Both the position numbers and the translations under genes were made by a program. From JAKIWV01 sp963773945 (GTDB taxonomy: Archaea; Thermoplasmatota; Thermoplasmata; Lutacidiplasmatales; UBA184), in contig CAVZDD010000005.1 of the NCBI GenBank assembly GCA_963773945.1, forward strand, positions 186,001 to 250,000: DNA of 64,000 bases, read 5' to 3'. The notes below the pieces were generated by a model. It saw only the letters and a list, made by a program, of their open reading frames with translations. It had not been told where the DNA came from and made no database searches. Below, one piece after another: positions 25,460 to 34,692 of the stretch (within the stretch, counting starts at the first letter, position 1; every line of letters begins with the position of its first letter).

Positions 25460-26473
25460 TCAGACGCGGCGACGACGGACGGAGAATCGTTCCAATCCGT
25501 CGCATAACAAAGTGATGGTCAACCCCAGAAAGACGATGGCCGCCGCCGGATAGGCGTACATCCACCAATAGTTGACGTCGGAAAATGCGCTCCACCCGTT
25601 GCACACTCCGTACGCAAGGAGGAATCCCAGATCCGGATACGTTTGGTTCGGCAGCGGGGTGATCAACAGGGCGCCCTGGTGGCTCAGGCAGTTTAGGTAG
25701 GGGAACAGTGTCAAAACGAAGATCACGTTCGCGAAGTCGGTCGGGAGTTGCGCGAGCGTCGGAAGGTAACTGTTCGGCACCCCGTGGCGAAACAGGACAT
25801 GCTGTCGCGAGCCCCCCGAGACCTGGGCGGCCTGCACGTAGCCGGTGTTGGCGACCTCCCGGGCCCGGGCCATGACTGGTCTCGCATAGTAAGGCCATAG
25901 CACGACCACGAAGAGGGCGGCGAACAGGGGGAGTCCGTCCTGATAGGGGAGGATTCCCCCGAGTCCGACGAACAGGACCGACACCAGAAAGATTACCGGT
26001 ACGGAGCCCAGCAGGTCTGCCGAGGCCGACACAAGCCACTCGCTCCGGCCCCCGAAGAGTCCTCCGTTGGTGCCCGCGACGATGCCGACCCCTGCTGCCC
26101 CGAGAAGGATGGAACCGATCAGCAGGATGTCGAGCGGTATCGCTTGAAAGATGCCTTGGAAAACGTCGACCCCGATCGCGTTGATCACGCCCAGGGGGTG
26201 CCCCGGGGACGGTGGAGTGTCCGTTACTCGCTGGAGCAGTCGGTTCACGTAGTACGACGTGAGGTGGGGTCCGAACTGGACAACGGCCGCGACCGAGACC
26301 CCCGCAAGGAACGCGAAAAAGGTGATCCCGATCACGAGCGACGGGGTGTCTCGAAGCGCCTGCAGGGCTTCCTCGACTCGCGCGCGGGTCCGGCCGCGGG
26401 GCACCTCCTCCGACGTTGGGGCGGGAGCATCGGAAGCCGACGGAGGCGAGGCGAGGAAAGAGGCCGAATCCAT
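25460..26473 (-). CDS. Dpp/Opp-type ABC transporter permease (DppC-like)
   Basis: The 337-residue protein has a helix after residue 47 (LVIGITFFAFLAGVSVAAVVQFGP) and five to six further helices. Its EAA-type cytoplasmic loop, AREVANTGYVQAAQVSGGSRQHVLFRHGVPNSYLP, is the contact for the ATPase subunit. It corresponds to the DppC-type permease of peptide or nickel importers. It is 9 bp downstream of the DppB-like gene and clearly part of the same unit. No substrate-binding protein or ATPase gene lies within the window next to it, so substrate and direction are inferred only from the family. Confidence 0.85.
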   Translation of the reverse strand: MDSASFLASPPSASDAPAPTSEEVPRGRTRARVEEALQALRDTPSLVIGITFFAFLAGVSVAAVVQFGPHLTSYYVNRLLQRVTDTPPSPGHPLGVINAIGVDVFQGIFQAIPLDILLIGSILLGAAGVGIVAGTNGGLFGGRSEWLVSASADLLGSVPVIFLVSVLFVGLGGILPYQDGLPLFAALFVVVLWPYYARPVMARAREVANTGYVQAAQVSGGSRQHVLFRHGVPNSYLPTLAQLPTDFANVIFVLTLFPYLNCLSHQGALLITPLPNQTYPDLGFLLAYGVCNGWSAFSDVNYWWMYAYPAAAIVFLGLTITLLCDGLERFSVRRRRV

Positions 26474-26482
26474 GGTGGGCGA

Positions 26483-27658
26483 CTACTCCTCCCGGATCCG
26501 CAACGTGGGGTCGATCAGCCGGGCCAAGACCTCCGACACGAGTGCGATGACGAGGATGGACACGACCAGCAAGAACACGATAATGCTGTAGAGGTCGTTC
26601 GAGATGCCAAAGAACCCGAACCCCCCGTACGCTCCTCCATAGCCGGAGACGAACTGGATGAGGAGGATCGAGCCGATCCCCTGATCACTGTAGGCGATTT
26701 CCGCAAAGGATTGAATCACCACGTAGGCCGGGACCGTGGCCGCGAACGCGAGCAAGTAGAGCGCCAGATATCGGCGGCCGACATGCCGCCACAGGAGGGT
26801 CCGTTCGTCGACCCCCCGCGCGCGGGCCGCAAGCACCCAGGGTGCGGTGGAGAGTCCCACGATCGAGTATCGAGCGTACCGAAGGAATACCCCGACGTAC
26901 ACGAGCGCGATGGCGAGGGCCTGGATGACCGTCCGAATCAGTTCGTCCGTGAAGAACGGGAGGTCTCCGTGGAGGAGGGCATCGACGAGGGGAAATCCGG
27001 TCGGCGACGTGTTGTCCGCTAAGCCCACCCAGGAAGGCTGCCCACCGTGATCGGAGTACCACAGCGTGCCGGGGAGCGATCCATAGAGTGAGTCATTGAA
27101 CGCGTGAAGATACCAGCCGTAAAAGGCAAAGGGCACGAGAAAGAGCATGAGAATGGACGGTAGCAGCAACGCCGTCGCAGAGACGGTCCGGACCGTGGAG
27201 TCAAACGCCCGGCCCGGGCGCCAGCCGGCCCGAAGTCCGAGTGGGTAGGCCAGCAGGGCTGAAAAGCCGAGGCCGAAGACGGCGAGCTCGAGGGAGTGGG
27301 GCAGCCACCACTGCAGCCAGTGTACACTGGTCTGAACGTCCTGACCGAACGTCGAGACCCCCCAGTTACCGGTGACAAGGTTCTCGATGAACGCGCCCGC
27401 CCCCTCCAAGACATTGGGGGCCACGCAGCTCAGACTGGACCAGGGGCAGCTGCACGCCGCCCCGGACAGGTCACAGGGACTGGGACTCTCGAAACTGACG
27501 GACGCTGGAAGGACCGTACCGAAGAAGTAGAGCACGAAAAGAATGAACAGTATCTGGGCGGGCATCAGTCCTAGGCGCATCCCGATGAACCGGAGCAGCG
27601 GTCGCCGGGCCGTTCGTCGATTTCCGCCGGGCCGTGGTCGGGGTTCGCGCCACTTCAC
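26483..27658 (-). CDS. Dpp/Opp-type ABC transporter permease (DppB-like)
   Basis: The 391-residue protein has the DppB layout: an N-terminal helix (AQILFILFVLYFFGTVLP), a long extracellular loop that carries a Cys-rich patch (CDLSGAACSCPWSSLSC) not usual in the family, LVTGNWGVSTFG, and the EAA loop WVLAARARGVDERTLLWRHVGRRYL. It would form the membrane channel with the DppC-like protein encoded downstream. No binding protein or ATPase is visible upstream, where an unrelated divergent helicase begins at 27887. Confidence 0.87.
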   Translation of the reverse strand: MKWREPRPRPGGNRRTARRPLLRFIGMRLGLMPAQILFILFVLYFFGTVLPASVSFESPSPCDLSGAACSCPWSSLSCVAPNVLEGAGAFIENLVTGNWGVSTFGQDVQTSVHWLQWWLPHSLELAVFGLGFSALLAYPLGLRAGWRPGRAFDSTVRTVSATALLLPSILMLFLVPFAFYGWYLHAFNDSLYGSLPGTLWYSDHGGQPSWVGLADNTSPTGFPLVDALLHGDLPFFTDELIRTVIQALAIALVYVGVFLRYARYSIVGLSTAPWVLAARARGVDERTLLWRHVGRRYLALYLLAFAATVPAYVVIQSFAEIAYSDQGIGSILLIQFVSGYGGAYGGFGFFGISNDLYSIIVFLLVVSILVIALVSEVLARLIDPTLRIREE

Positions 27659-27886
27659 AGCAGTATTCCGGCCTCCGTTACAGGCAGCGCTCCGGTTTCC
27701 CTGCGCACGATGGCGGAGGAACCCCGCTGCACTTCCGAGAATTCCTCCAACCAGAAAATACTGTACCTAACGGCGGCGGCCCTGGGTCCGGTGCCCCTGC
27801 AGCCGACCGGAGTCGGCGCGGAACGAACTGAGACCCGGCGGGCCGGTCGCGTATTAACCTCTCCCCGGCTGGACGAGACACTATCC

Positions 27887-29242
27887 ATGGCCGAGAACGA
27901 ACGTGCTGTCCGCGCCGGAACCCCCGCCGCTCCCCTGGTGCGATTCGAGGAGCTGCCGCTCCATGCGTCCCTCCGTCAAGGGGCCCGCGAGATGGGGTAC
28001 CATTCGGCCACCCCGATCCAGAGCCGAACCATTCCGGAGGCCGTACTGGGCCGAGATATCGTTGCCACAGCCCAGACCGGCACGGGCAAGACGGCCGCTT
28101 TCCTCCTTCCGATCCTCGAACGCACCCTCGACCTGCCCCCCGGTCGGATCTACGCCCTCGTGCTTACGCCGACCCGGGAGCTGGCCCTCCAAGCGGAAGG
28201 TTTCCTGAAGAAGCTCGGACATTACACCAAGCGTCGGGGCGCCGCCGTCTACGGCGGGGTCGGTATGGAACCCCAGACCCGCGCGCTGCGCGGGGCCGCC
28301 GAGATCATCGTCGCGACCCCGGGCCGCCTGCTGGACCACATGGCCCGAGGCTACGTAGATTTCCGACACCTTCGCATCCTGGTCCTTGACGAAGCCGACC
28401 GGATGCTCGACATGGGGTTCCTGCCGGATGTCCGACGGATCCTGTCTACGTTGCCACGGGACCGGGAGACGATGCTGTTCTCCGCCACAATGCCACCCGA
28501 GGTGGTCAAGCTGTCCCGCGAATTCCTCCGCGAACCCCGAATGGTCCACGTGGACCCGACGACGGTGGCGGCCGTAGGAGTCTCGCATCTCGCGCTACCG
28601 GTTCCCTCGTACCTCAAGGCTCCGTTGCTCCGCGAACTGTTGCAGGACGCGACCATGACGAGCGTGCTCGTATTCGCCCGGACGAAACATCGGGCCGACC
28701 GACTCGCCCGGCAACTCCAACAGTGGAACATCCCGGCAACGGTTATCCACGGCAACCGAAGCCAGAGCCAGCGCATCCGAGCGCTCGAAGGGTTCCGGGA
28801 AGGAGAGCACCGCGTCCTCGTCGCGACCGACATCGCGGCGCGAGGCATCGACGTCGAGGACGTGAGCCATGTCGTGAACTTCGACGTGCCCCATGAGGCC
28901 GAGGTCTACATCCACCGAGTCGGCCGAACGGCGCGCGCGCAACGCCAAGGCGACGCGTTCACGCTCGTGGGCCCGGAGGAGCAGGACGATTTCGACAACA
29001 TCGAGAAACTGCTGGGCTTTTCGATCCCGCGAGCGCGGATACCGGGCTTTGTTTACGACGCGCCGCCTCCTCCCCGCATGGCGGATCGCCCGGGGGGTCC
29101 TCCCCGGAGCGGTGGACGGCCCCGTGGCGGCGGAGGATACTCGGGCTCGTCCCGCGGTCGACCCTCTTATGGCCGGCGGTCCGGACCTCCGCGCAGCGCT
29201 CCCCCCGAGCGCAGCGGTCGTCGCACCTATCGCCGCTGGTAG
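27887..29242 (+). CDS. DEAD-box RNA helicase
   Basis: From the ATG at 27887 the protein has 451 residues: Q motif (VRFEELPLH...GYHSATPIQ), Walker A AQTGTGKT, PTRELALQ, GG, TPGRL, DEAD (VLDEADRMLDMGF), SAT, and the second RecA domain with VLVFARTK, ATDIAARGIDVEDVSHVVNFD and HRVGRTAR. The last 75 residues are an RGG-rich basic tail (GGPPRSGGRPRGGGGY) typical of RNA-binding helicases of the CsdA/RhlE type. It probably unwinds structured RNA in ribosome assembly or decay. The frame is open upstream to 27710, but that part is not conserved; GTATTAAC at 27851-27858 may be the TATA-like box. Confidence 0.93.
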   Translation: MAENERAVRAGTPAAPLVRFEELPLHASLRQGAREMGYHSATPIQSRTIPEAVLGRDIVATAQTGTGKTAAFLLPILERTLDLPPGRIYALVLTPTRELALQAEGFLKKLGHYTKRRGAAVYGGVGMEPQTRALRGAAEIIVATPGRLLDHMARGYVDFRHLRILVLDEADRMLDMGFLPDVRRILSTLPRDRETMLFSATMPPEVVKLSREFLREPRMVHVDPTTVAAVGVSHLALPVPSYLKAPLLRELLQDATMTSVLVFARTKHRADRLARQLQQWNIPATVIHGNRSQSQRIRALEGFREGEHRVLVATDIAARGIDVEDVSHVVNFDVPHEAEVYIHRVGRTARAQRQGDAFTLVGPEEQDDFDNIEKLLGFSIPRARIPGFVYDAPPPPRMADRPGGPPRSGGRPRGGGGYSGSSRGRPSYGRRSGPPRSAPPERSGRRTYRRW

Positions 29243-29334
29243 GTTGGCCGCCGGCTCGCGACTCGGGCGGGGGGACCTCCGGGGTTTCTTAAGGGACAGG
29301 CCCTGACTCCCGTCGAGAACCGGAGGTATTCTTC

Positions 29335-30420
29335 GTGGCAACCGCTCATGCCAGCGCGCTGTACCAAAGCATCCATCGGCAGCCCGAGATCCTTCGGGAC
29401 GTTCTGCAGAAGGAGTCGGAACACGCTCAGCAGGCGGCCGAGATCCTCGCGGGGGCCCGCAAGGTCTACCTGGCCGGGACCGGGACCAGCAGCCATGCCG
29501 CGATCGTCACCGAGTACCTCTACCGGTCGCTGGGTCTCGACGTTGAGGCCCGGACGGTTTTCGACCTGGCCAATTACGGCCCCCACATCCGCCGGGATGA
29601 CGTGGTTGTCGTCATCAGTCACCGGGGAGCGAAGACCTACGGGAACCGAGTGCTTGACCTGGCGAAGGCGGCCGGGGCGCGGACGATCGGAGTCACCGGC
29701 ATGGACTCCCCGATGACCATTCCCGAAGTGATTTTTCACACCGCCCCCCAGGAAAAATCCTCCACCCACACGATGAGCTACACCGGCAACCTGATGGCCC
29801 TCAACATGATCGGGCTCGCCTTTGCCGAGCGAGGCGGCCCGAAACCCCACCCCTGGCGCCCCGTTCTCGAGCATATGCCCGAGACCTTCGAGGGGGTCCT
29901 CCGGCGCGAACACGTGATTCAACCCGTCGCGCAGTCGTTAGCCCGATCCGGTCGACTCGTACTCGCCGGCGCCGGCCCGAACGTGCAGACGGCCCGGGAG
30001 GGCGCCCTGAAGGTGAAAGAATCCTCGTATCTCGTGGCCGAGGGGTTCGAATTCGAGAACCTGCTCCACGGGGGACTTCAGCCGCTCCAGACCGGCGACA
30101 CGGCGGTCGTCCTGGTCCCGCCGGGACCCGCGGCGACCCGGGCCACCGACATTGTTCGGGCCCTCGAGATCCTCGGCGCTTCGATCCTCGTCGTCCACGA
30201 TGAGACGCAGAAGTTCGAGATACCCGTGGTCGACCCGCCAGCCGCGGCCGTGTCCACCTTCCTCCTTCCGGCCGTCCCAGAGCTCCTGAGCCCCATGGTC
30301 ACCGTGCTGCCCGTACAGTTCCTCGCCTCAGCCACGGCGGAGATCCGCGGCACGAACCCCGATTCCTTCCGAGCGGACGACCCGACGTTCAAGCGCATCA
30401 ACGAGAGTTACAAGCTCTGA
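29335..30420 (+). CDS. two-SIS-domain sugar isomerase/deaminase (GlmD/GlmS-C-like)
   Basis: The 361-residue protein has two SIS domains, VYLAGTGTSSHAAIVTEYLYRSLG (from residue 44) and LVLAGAGPNVQTAREGALKVKESSYLVAEGFEFENLLHGG (from about 212), as in the isomerase half of glucosamine-6-phosphate synthase. The glutaminase half is absent. In Thermococcus a stand-alone double-SIS protein (GlmD) is a glucosamine-6-phosphate deaminase, so that or a related isomerase activity is likely. The GTG at 29335 has GGAGGT six nt upstream. It follows the helicase on the same strand after 92 bp. Confidence 0.87.
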   Translation: MATAHASALYQSIHRQPEILRDVLQKESEHAQQAAEILAGARKVYLAGTGTSSHAAIVTEYLYRSLGLDVEARTVFDLANYGPHIRRDDVVVVISHRGAKTYGNRVLDLAKAAGARTIGVTGMDSPMTIPEVIFHTAPQEKSSTHTMSYTGNLMALNMIGLAFAERGGPKPHPWRPVLEHMPETFEGVLRREHVIQPVAQSLARSGRLVLAGAGPNVQTAREGALKVKESSYLVAEGFEFENLLHGGLQPLQTGDTAVVLVPPGPAATRATDIVRALEILGASILVVHDETQKFEIPVVDPPAAAVSTFLLPAVPELLSPMVTVLPVQFLASATAEIRGTNPDSFRADDPTFKRINESYKL

Positions 30421-30428
30421 GCCCGGGC

Positions 30429-30445
30429 GCCGGTGATGCACCGGC
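30429..30445. other. short perfect stem-loop between convergent genes
   Basis: GCCGGTG-ATG-CACCGGC forms a 7-bp stem with a 3-nt loop, 8 bp after the SIS gene stop and before the convergent SRPBCC stop. No T-run follows, so a terminator role is uncertain. Confidence 0.3.
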
Positions 30446-30459
30446 GGCACTCCGGAGGG

Positions 30460-30948
30460 TCAGCGACGGCGACGAGGGTGGGACTTCTGGTAGTCCCGCT
30501 CAAGCGCCCGGGCGAAGCGCTGCCACCCCAGGGTACTCGACCGCTCGGCTTGCTTTTTTGGACGGTGCTCGAACTCGAGCACTCCCGGCCGTCGCCGCCA
30601 CCACAAGTCGAGTCGTGTCCGGTCGTCCGGAAGTGTCGTAAGCTGGTAATCCCCGATCACCTGGGCCATGTTTCCATGGACCTCCAGATGCCATCGATCC
30701 GGGGGCTGTAGGTCTACCTCCAATCGCGCCCAGTACCAACCGGTCGACGACTCGTCCAGGTCTTCGAGGGTAACATGCCGGCGGCTACGTCGGATCAGCT
30801 TCCGCTGATATTTCTCTCCCTCGAGCTTCGCGTCGCCGGGCGTGTAGTCGGTGCACCAGGCATACACGTAGGGGAGCGGTGCGCGGAACGTGGCCCGCAC
30901 GTGATACTCCGGGCCGGGCCATCTTTTCCGCGTCATTTCACGGTTCAT
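30460..30948 (-). CDS. SRPBCC (START-like) fold protein
   Basis: The 162-residue protein fits a polyketide-cyclase/START-type fold: YHVRATFRAPLPYVYAWCTDYTPGDAKL at the N-terminus, then alternating strands (RHVTLEDLDES, YWARLEVDLQP, WHLEVHGN, LTTLPDDRTRLDLWWRRR) and a long C-terminal helix (TLGWQRFARALERDYQKS). Such proteins bind lipids or aromatic ligands. The C-terminus is very basic (HPRRRR). The gene stands alone, convergent with the SIS gene. I cannot name a substrate. Confidence 0.7.
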   Translation of the reverse strand: MNREMTRKRWPGPEYHVRATFRAPLPYVYAWCTDYTPGDAKLEGEKYQRKLIRRSRRHVTLEDLDESSTGWYWARLEVDLQPPDRWHLEVHGNMAQVIGDYQLTTLPDDRTRLDLWWRRRPGVLEFEHRPKKQAERSSTLGWQRFARALERDYQKSHPRRRR

Positions 30949-31112
30949 CGGCGACGTCGCGGACGTCCTATCGATTCAAAGACATGTCGGGTTAGGTGCG
31001 CGGAGGCCCGCGCTCCCGCAGGGGTCATTTGGTGAACCGACTTGCGTTCGCGATTGGTCCCGGATTCGATGTCGCGCACACTTCAGCCTCGTTCCTTGGG
31101 AAGGAATCGTCC

Positions 31113-31712
31113 ATGACTCAACCCTGGAATCCTCTGAGGCGGCTCGTCCTCCCTATCGAAACCCCTCGTCTCATCCTTCGCCTTCCGACGATGGCCGACG
31201 TGCCGGACATGCGACGCAGTTTTCGGGACCGGCGAACGGCGAGGGCCGTCGGCGCACCTCTCCACTCTCCGGAAGAGGTGCGCGACCCATCCAAAATGGT
31301 TCAGCGCACGCGGTTGGAGTTCCGGAAGGCCACCGATCTGTCGCTCTCCGCGGTCCAGCGAAGCGATGGCTGTTGCATCGGTCGGATCGGGCTTCGGGGC
31401 CTGGACTGGCACTGGCGGACTGTGGAGAGTCTCTCGTACTGGATCGACCCCGCATTCTGGAACCAGGGCTATGCTACGGAGGCTTCGTGGTCCCTCTGCC
31501 ACGTTGCATTCTCGAAACTCGGCATGCACCGGATCAGTTCCTCCGCGCTGGAGCCTAACATCGCCTCGCTTCGGGTCCTGAAGAAACTCGGATTCCTAGA
31601 AGAAGGGCGTCAGCGGGAATCCGTGCGCGTCCGGGGCCATTCCATGGACATGCTACTCTACGGACTACTTCGTGGAGAGCTCGCCCCCTGGGCGTCCCTC
31701 TCCAGACCGTGA
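31113..31712 (+). CDS. GNAT acetyltransferase (RimJ/RimL type)
   Basis: From the ATG at 31113 the protein has 199 residues. It opens PIETPRLILRLPTMADVPDM as in RimJ/RimL N-terminal acetyltransferases, then has YWIDPAFWNQGYATEASWSLCHVAF, which contains an acetyl-CoA binding segment of the NxGYATEA type, and the closing RISSSALEPNIASLRVLKKLGFLEEGR. Probable substrates are protein N-termini or small amines. The frame is open upstream to 30996 without family similarity. Its stop is 7 bp from the convergent hydrolase gene. Confidence 0.85.
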   Translation: MTQPWNPLRRLVLPIETPRLILRLPTMADVPDMRRSFRDRRTARAVGAPLHSPEEVRDPSKMVQRTRLEFRKATDLSLSAVQRSDGCCIGRIGLRGLDWHWRTVESLSYWIDPAFWNQGYATEASWSLCHVAFSKLGMHRISSSALEPNIASLRVLKKLGFLEEGRQRESVRVRGHSMDMLLYGLLRGELAPWASLSRP

Positions 31713-31719
31713 GAAGGCC

Positions 31720-32634
31720 CTATGGGGGCGGCGGGGACCCGCCCGGAACTGTCGGGAACTGACCCTCCAGCCAGGCCCCCACCGGGCCCCAAGACCCCGG
31801 AGGGAAGGAGGCGTGGTGTCCGCCGGGAACTACAAGGAATTCCTTGCGACTGCCGTTGATACGGTCGAAGAAGCCTCGACTGGATTCAACGGAGAACAGC
31901 TCGTCCTGGTCACCGATCCCTACCAGCACGGGAATCTCGAGCCGGCTCGGCGTCGCAAGATTGGGGGAGTCGATCACGTTCTGTCGGATCATACGGACGA
32001 CCGCCATGGGGCTCATCCCGTAGATCGCGGAGTAGAACTTGGGGGAGTATCGGAAATTGAACAGGGGGTCGTCGCGCCCTCCCATTCCCTTCCGATTGTA
32101 CTCGATCCACGGCCGGGAAGGGAAGAAAGCGATGGCGAACAGCGTTTTCAGCACGGCTCGCGCCGTAGGTTTGCTGTAGGCACCGGGTCGAATCTCCCTT
32201 CCGACGCTCAGCAGGATCAAGCCGTCAATGCCGCCCGGACAGTCATTGACCGCGATCAACGCGGAGACGACGCCGAGGCTGTGCCCCAGGACGATGACCC
32301 TCCGGAACCGGGTTTTCACGAAGGCGACCGTCTCGCACAGGTCCGAAGCGAGTCGGTCCCCGCTCGGCAGGTCCCCGCGCTTTCCGTCCGACCTTCCGTG
32401 CCCCCGGAGGTCCAAGCCAAACACGTGGAAGCCCGCGCTCGCGAGTGGTTCCGCGAGAAGCCTACCGTAAGGTTCGCTGTAGGCTGTAATCCCGTGAAAG
32501 ATGAGGATCGCGAGGTCGTCCCGACCCGACCCCTTCCAGTGCCGCAGAAAGAGCGTGCTCCCGTCGGAGGCCCTCACCAGTTCGTGAGGAGCTTGAAACT
32601 CTCTGCGAAGTTGGGCCACGTCTACCGGTGCCAT
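31720..32634 (-). CDS. alpha/beta hydrolase, monoacylglycerol-lipase-like
   Basis: From the ATG at 32634 the protein has 304 residues with an alpha/beta hydrolase fold: LIFHGITAYSEPYGRLLAEPLASAGFHVFGLDLRGHGRSDG is the oxyanion and early core, GHSLG carries the nucleophilic Ser, and GDQDELF and GGHHASF supply Asp and His. The layout matches monoacylglycerol lipases and lysophospholipases. The longer frame begins at a GTG at 32676, but a TATA-like element on the minus strand lies at 32667-32674, so the inner ATG is preferred. The C-terminus is Pro-rich. Confidence 0.87.
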   Translation of the reverse strand: MAPVDVAQLRREFQAPHELVRASDGSTLFLRHWKGSGRDDLAILIFHGITAYSEPYGRLLAEPLASAGFHVFGLDLRGHGRSDGKRGDLPSGDRLASDLCETVAFVKTRFRRVIVLGHSLGVVSALIAVNDCPGGIDGLILLSVGREIRPGAYSKPTARAVLKTLFAIAFFPSRPWIEYNRKGMGGRDDPLFNFRYSPKFYSAIYGMSPMAVVRMIRQNVIDSPNLATPSRLEIPVLVGIGDQDELFSVESSRGFFDRINGSRKEFLVVPGGHHASFPPGSWGPVGAWLEGQFPTVPGGSPPPP

Positions 32635-32666
32635 TACGACCAGCGCCTCTGGGTCGCGTCCCGAGC

Positions 32667-32674
32667 CTAATAGC
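32667..32674 (-). promoter_or_regulatory. TATA-like box for the alpha/beta hydrolase gene
   Basis: On the minus strand this reads GCTATTAG, about 35 nt upstream of the ATG at 32634. It overlaps the GTG alternative start at 32676. Confidence 0.4.
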
Positions 32675-32756
32675 ACTGCCCCAGGCTTTCCACGTCCGGG
32701 CTTGTGACCGAATAAGTCAGCCGAACCCCTCGGGGGTCAATCCGGCCTCATCTCGC

Positions 32757-32766
32757 GGGTATAACG
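32757..32766 (+). promoter_or_regulatory. TATA-like box for the pyruvate kinase-like gene
   Basis: GGGTATAACG lies about 33 nt upstream of the ATG at 32795. It is the only A/T-rich site in the 160-bp gap between this gene and the divergent hydrolase. Confidence 0.5.
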
Positions 32767-32794
32767 CCGCGTCGAGTTCAAATCGGGAGTACCG

Positions 32795-34678
32795 ATGTCC
32801 GGGGGCGAGAGTTCCGCCGCTCCGACGGTTGCATCAGTCCGGTCGCTCGCCACTCGCCTCGAGCGAGTTCGGGCCAGCTTGTTGGAGCTCGAACGTTCCG
32901 TCGACCTGACCTCCTATGGGCCGCAGACGGCCAGCGCCCGCAATCTGCTCGATTACCTTGCCTTCCGGCGATTCGACCTCCGACGTGACCAGGCACGTCT
33001 CGTGCACTGGGGTCTTTCGTCCCTCGGCCGGTCGGAGAGCCACGTGCTCTACAATCTGGATGCGGTTCTGGGATGGCTCGATCGGCTGTCGGACAGCTCG
33101 ACCGGATCGTTTCCAGTTTCCCTCGGGCCGGACCCGGAGGAGGGTCAGAGGATCCTCCAGAGAAATGCGAGCGCCCTCCTGGGCCCGCCCCGCGCCGGAC
33201 GGACTGTTCGAATGATGGTTACAATGCCGACCGGGGCCGCGACGGACTACCGACTCGTTCGCGACCTACTCGAGAGTGGAATGGACTGCGCCCGGATCAA
33301 CTGTGCCCACGAAAGGCCTGACGAGTGGGCCCAGATGATCTCCCACATACGCCGAGCTTCTCGCGAGCTCTCCCGTCGTTGCCGGATTGAAATGGACCTC
33401 CCCGGGCCGAAGATCCGCACCGGGCCGGTCCGTCCCGGCCCTTGCGTTCTGAGACTGAAGCCGGCCCGGGATGTCTTGGGGCAGGTGAAAGCCCCGGGTT
33501 CCGTATGGCTCGTCCCTCCGCGCGAGCGGCCCGCACCGTGGGTCGATGATACCGCGGTGACCGTTCCGAAGGCTTGGCTCCTCCGGCGCCACCTGCGGGA
33601 GCGAGTGGAGCTCCACGACGCCCGGGGCGCGCGCCGGAGGCTCCGAATCGTCGAACAAGTGGGGAATCGGTTCCGCGCCGAGGTTCAGAAGACGACCTAC
33701 TTGACCCCAGGAACCCGCCTCGTAGTTCCCCTGGGGGATGGGAAACAGGACCCGGCCGACGTAGGCCCGATGGCACCACTCGAACAGAGGATACGTCTGG
33801 AAATCGGCGATCGACTGATCTTGACCGCCCGGCCCGAGCCGGGAGAGGAGGCGCGACGCGACGCCCGAGGCCGGGTAAAACAGTCGGCCCACATCGCGTG
33901 CACGTTCCCGAAGGCGCTTCGTTTCGTTCGCCGAGGGGAGTCGATCTGGCTCGACGACGGTCGAATCGGGGGGATTGTCCGTTCCGCCAGCCCGGACCGC
34001 CTCCACATCGAGGTCATTCACGCCCCTCCGGAGGGGACCTGGTTGGCGGCGGACAAAGGGATCAATCTGCCAGACACCGAGCTGAACCTGCCCCCGATCC
34101 CCCCCGCGGATCTCGAGGACCTGCGGTTCATCGTCCTGCATGCCGATCTAGTCGGCTTCTCGTTCGTTCATTCGGCGGCAGACCTGGAGCGGCTCCGGAA
34201 CGAGCTGACCCGTCTCGGTCGGCCGCGCATGGGGATCGTCGTGAAGGTCGAGACTCGACGCGCCTTCGAGGAGCTTCCCGGAATTCTTCTGGAAGCGCTC
34301 CACCATCCTCCCGTCGGAGTGATGATCGCCCGCGGCGACCTCGCCGTCGAGATCGGCTTTGATCGGCTCGCCGAGGTTCAGGAGGAGATTCTCTGGCTTT
34401 GCGAGGCCGCCCACGTACCGGCCATCTGGGCGACCCAGGTGCTCGAGGGCCTCGCGAAGAGCGGGCTCCCGTCCCGCGCCGAAGTGACGGACGCGGCCAT
34501 GGGCGAACGCGCGGAGTGCGTGATGCTGAACAAGGGGTCCCACATCGTCGAGGCGGTGCATGCCCTCGACAGCATCCTACGTCGCATGCAGTCCCACCAG
34601 GCGAAGAAGACGGCGATGCTCCGGCACCTCAACATCGTGGAGCGGTTCGTGGCCGAGCGTCGCGCCACCCCACCCTAG
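32795..34678 (+). CDS. pyruvate kinase-like protein with N-terminal extension
   Basis: The 627-residue protein has a pyruvate kinase barrel preceded by about 135 residues of helical sequence. Catalytic landmarks are ARINCAH (166-172; usually RxNFSH), DLPGPKIRTG (201-210), KVE at 484-486, ARGDLAVEIGF at 512-522 and ATQVLEG at 546-552. The B domain (about 211-415) is enlarged, and the C-terminal regulatory domain is missing. Lys206 stands where potassium-dependent enzymes have Glu (GPEIRTG), a change known from potassium-independent enzymes. MLNKG replaces the usual MLSGE. PEP-ADP phosphotransfer is likely, but another phosphoenol substrate is possible. Confidence 0.78.
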   Translation: MSGGESSAAPTVASVRSLATRLERVRASLLELERSVDLTSYGPQTASARNLLDYLAFRRFDLRRDQARLVHWGLSSLGRSESHVLYNLDAVLGWLDRLSDSSTGSFPVSLGPDPEEGQRILQRNASALLGPPRAGRTVRMMVTMPTGAATDYRLVRDLLESGMDCARINCAHERPDEWAQMISHIRRASRELSRRCRIEMDLPGPKIRTGPVRPGPCVLRLKPARDVLGQVKAPGSVWLVPPRERPAPWVDDTAVTVPKAWLLRRHLRERVELHDARGARRRLRIVEQVGNRFRAEVQKTTYLTPGTRLVVPLGDGKQDPADVGPMAPLEQRIRLEIGDRLILTARPEPGEEARRDARGRVKQSAHIACTFPKALRFVRRGESIWLDDGRIGGIVRSASPDRLHIEVIHAPPEGTWLAADKGINLPDTELNLPPIPPADLEDLRFIVLHADLVGFSFVHSAADLERLRNELTRLGRPRMGIVVKVETRRAFEELPGILLEALHHPPVGVMIARGDLAVEIGFDRLAEVQEEILWLCEAAHVPAIWATQVLEGLAKSGLPSRAEVTDAAMGERAECVMLNKGSHIVEAVHALDSILRRMQSHQAKKTAMLRHLNIVERFVAERRATPP

Positions 34679-34692
34679 GGGGCCGCCGGCAA

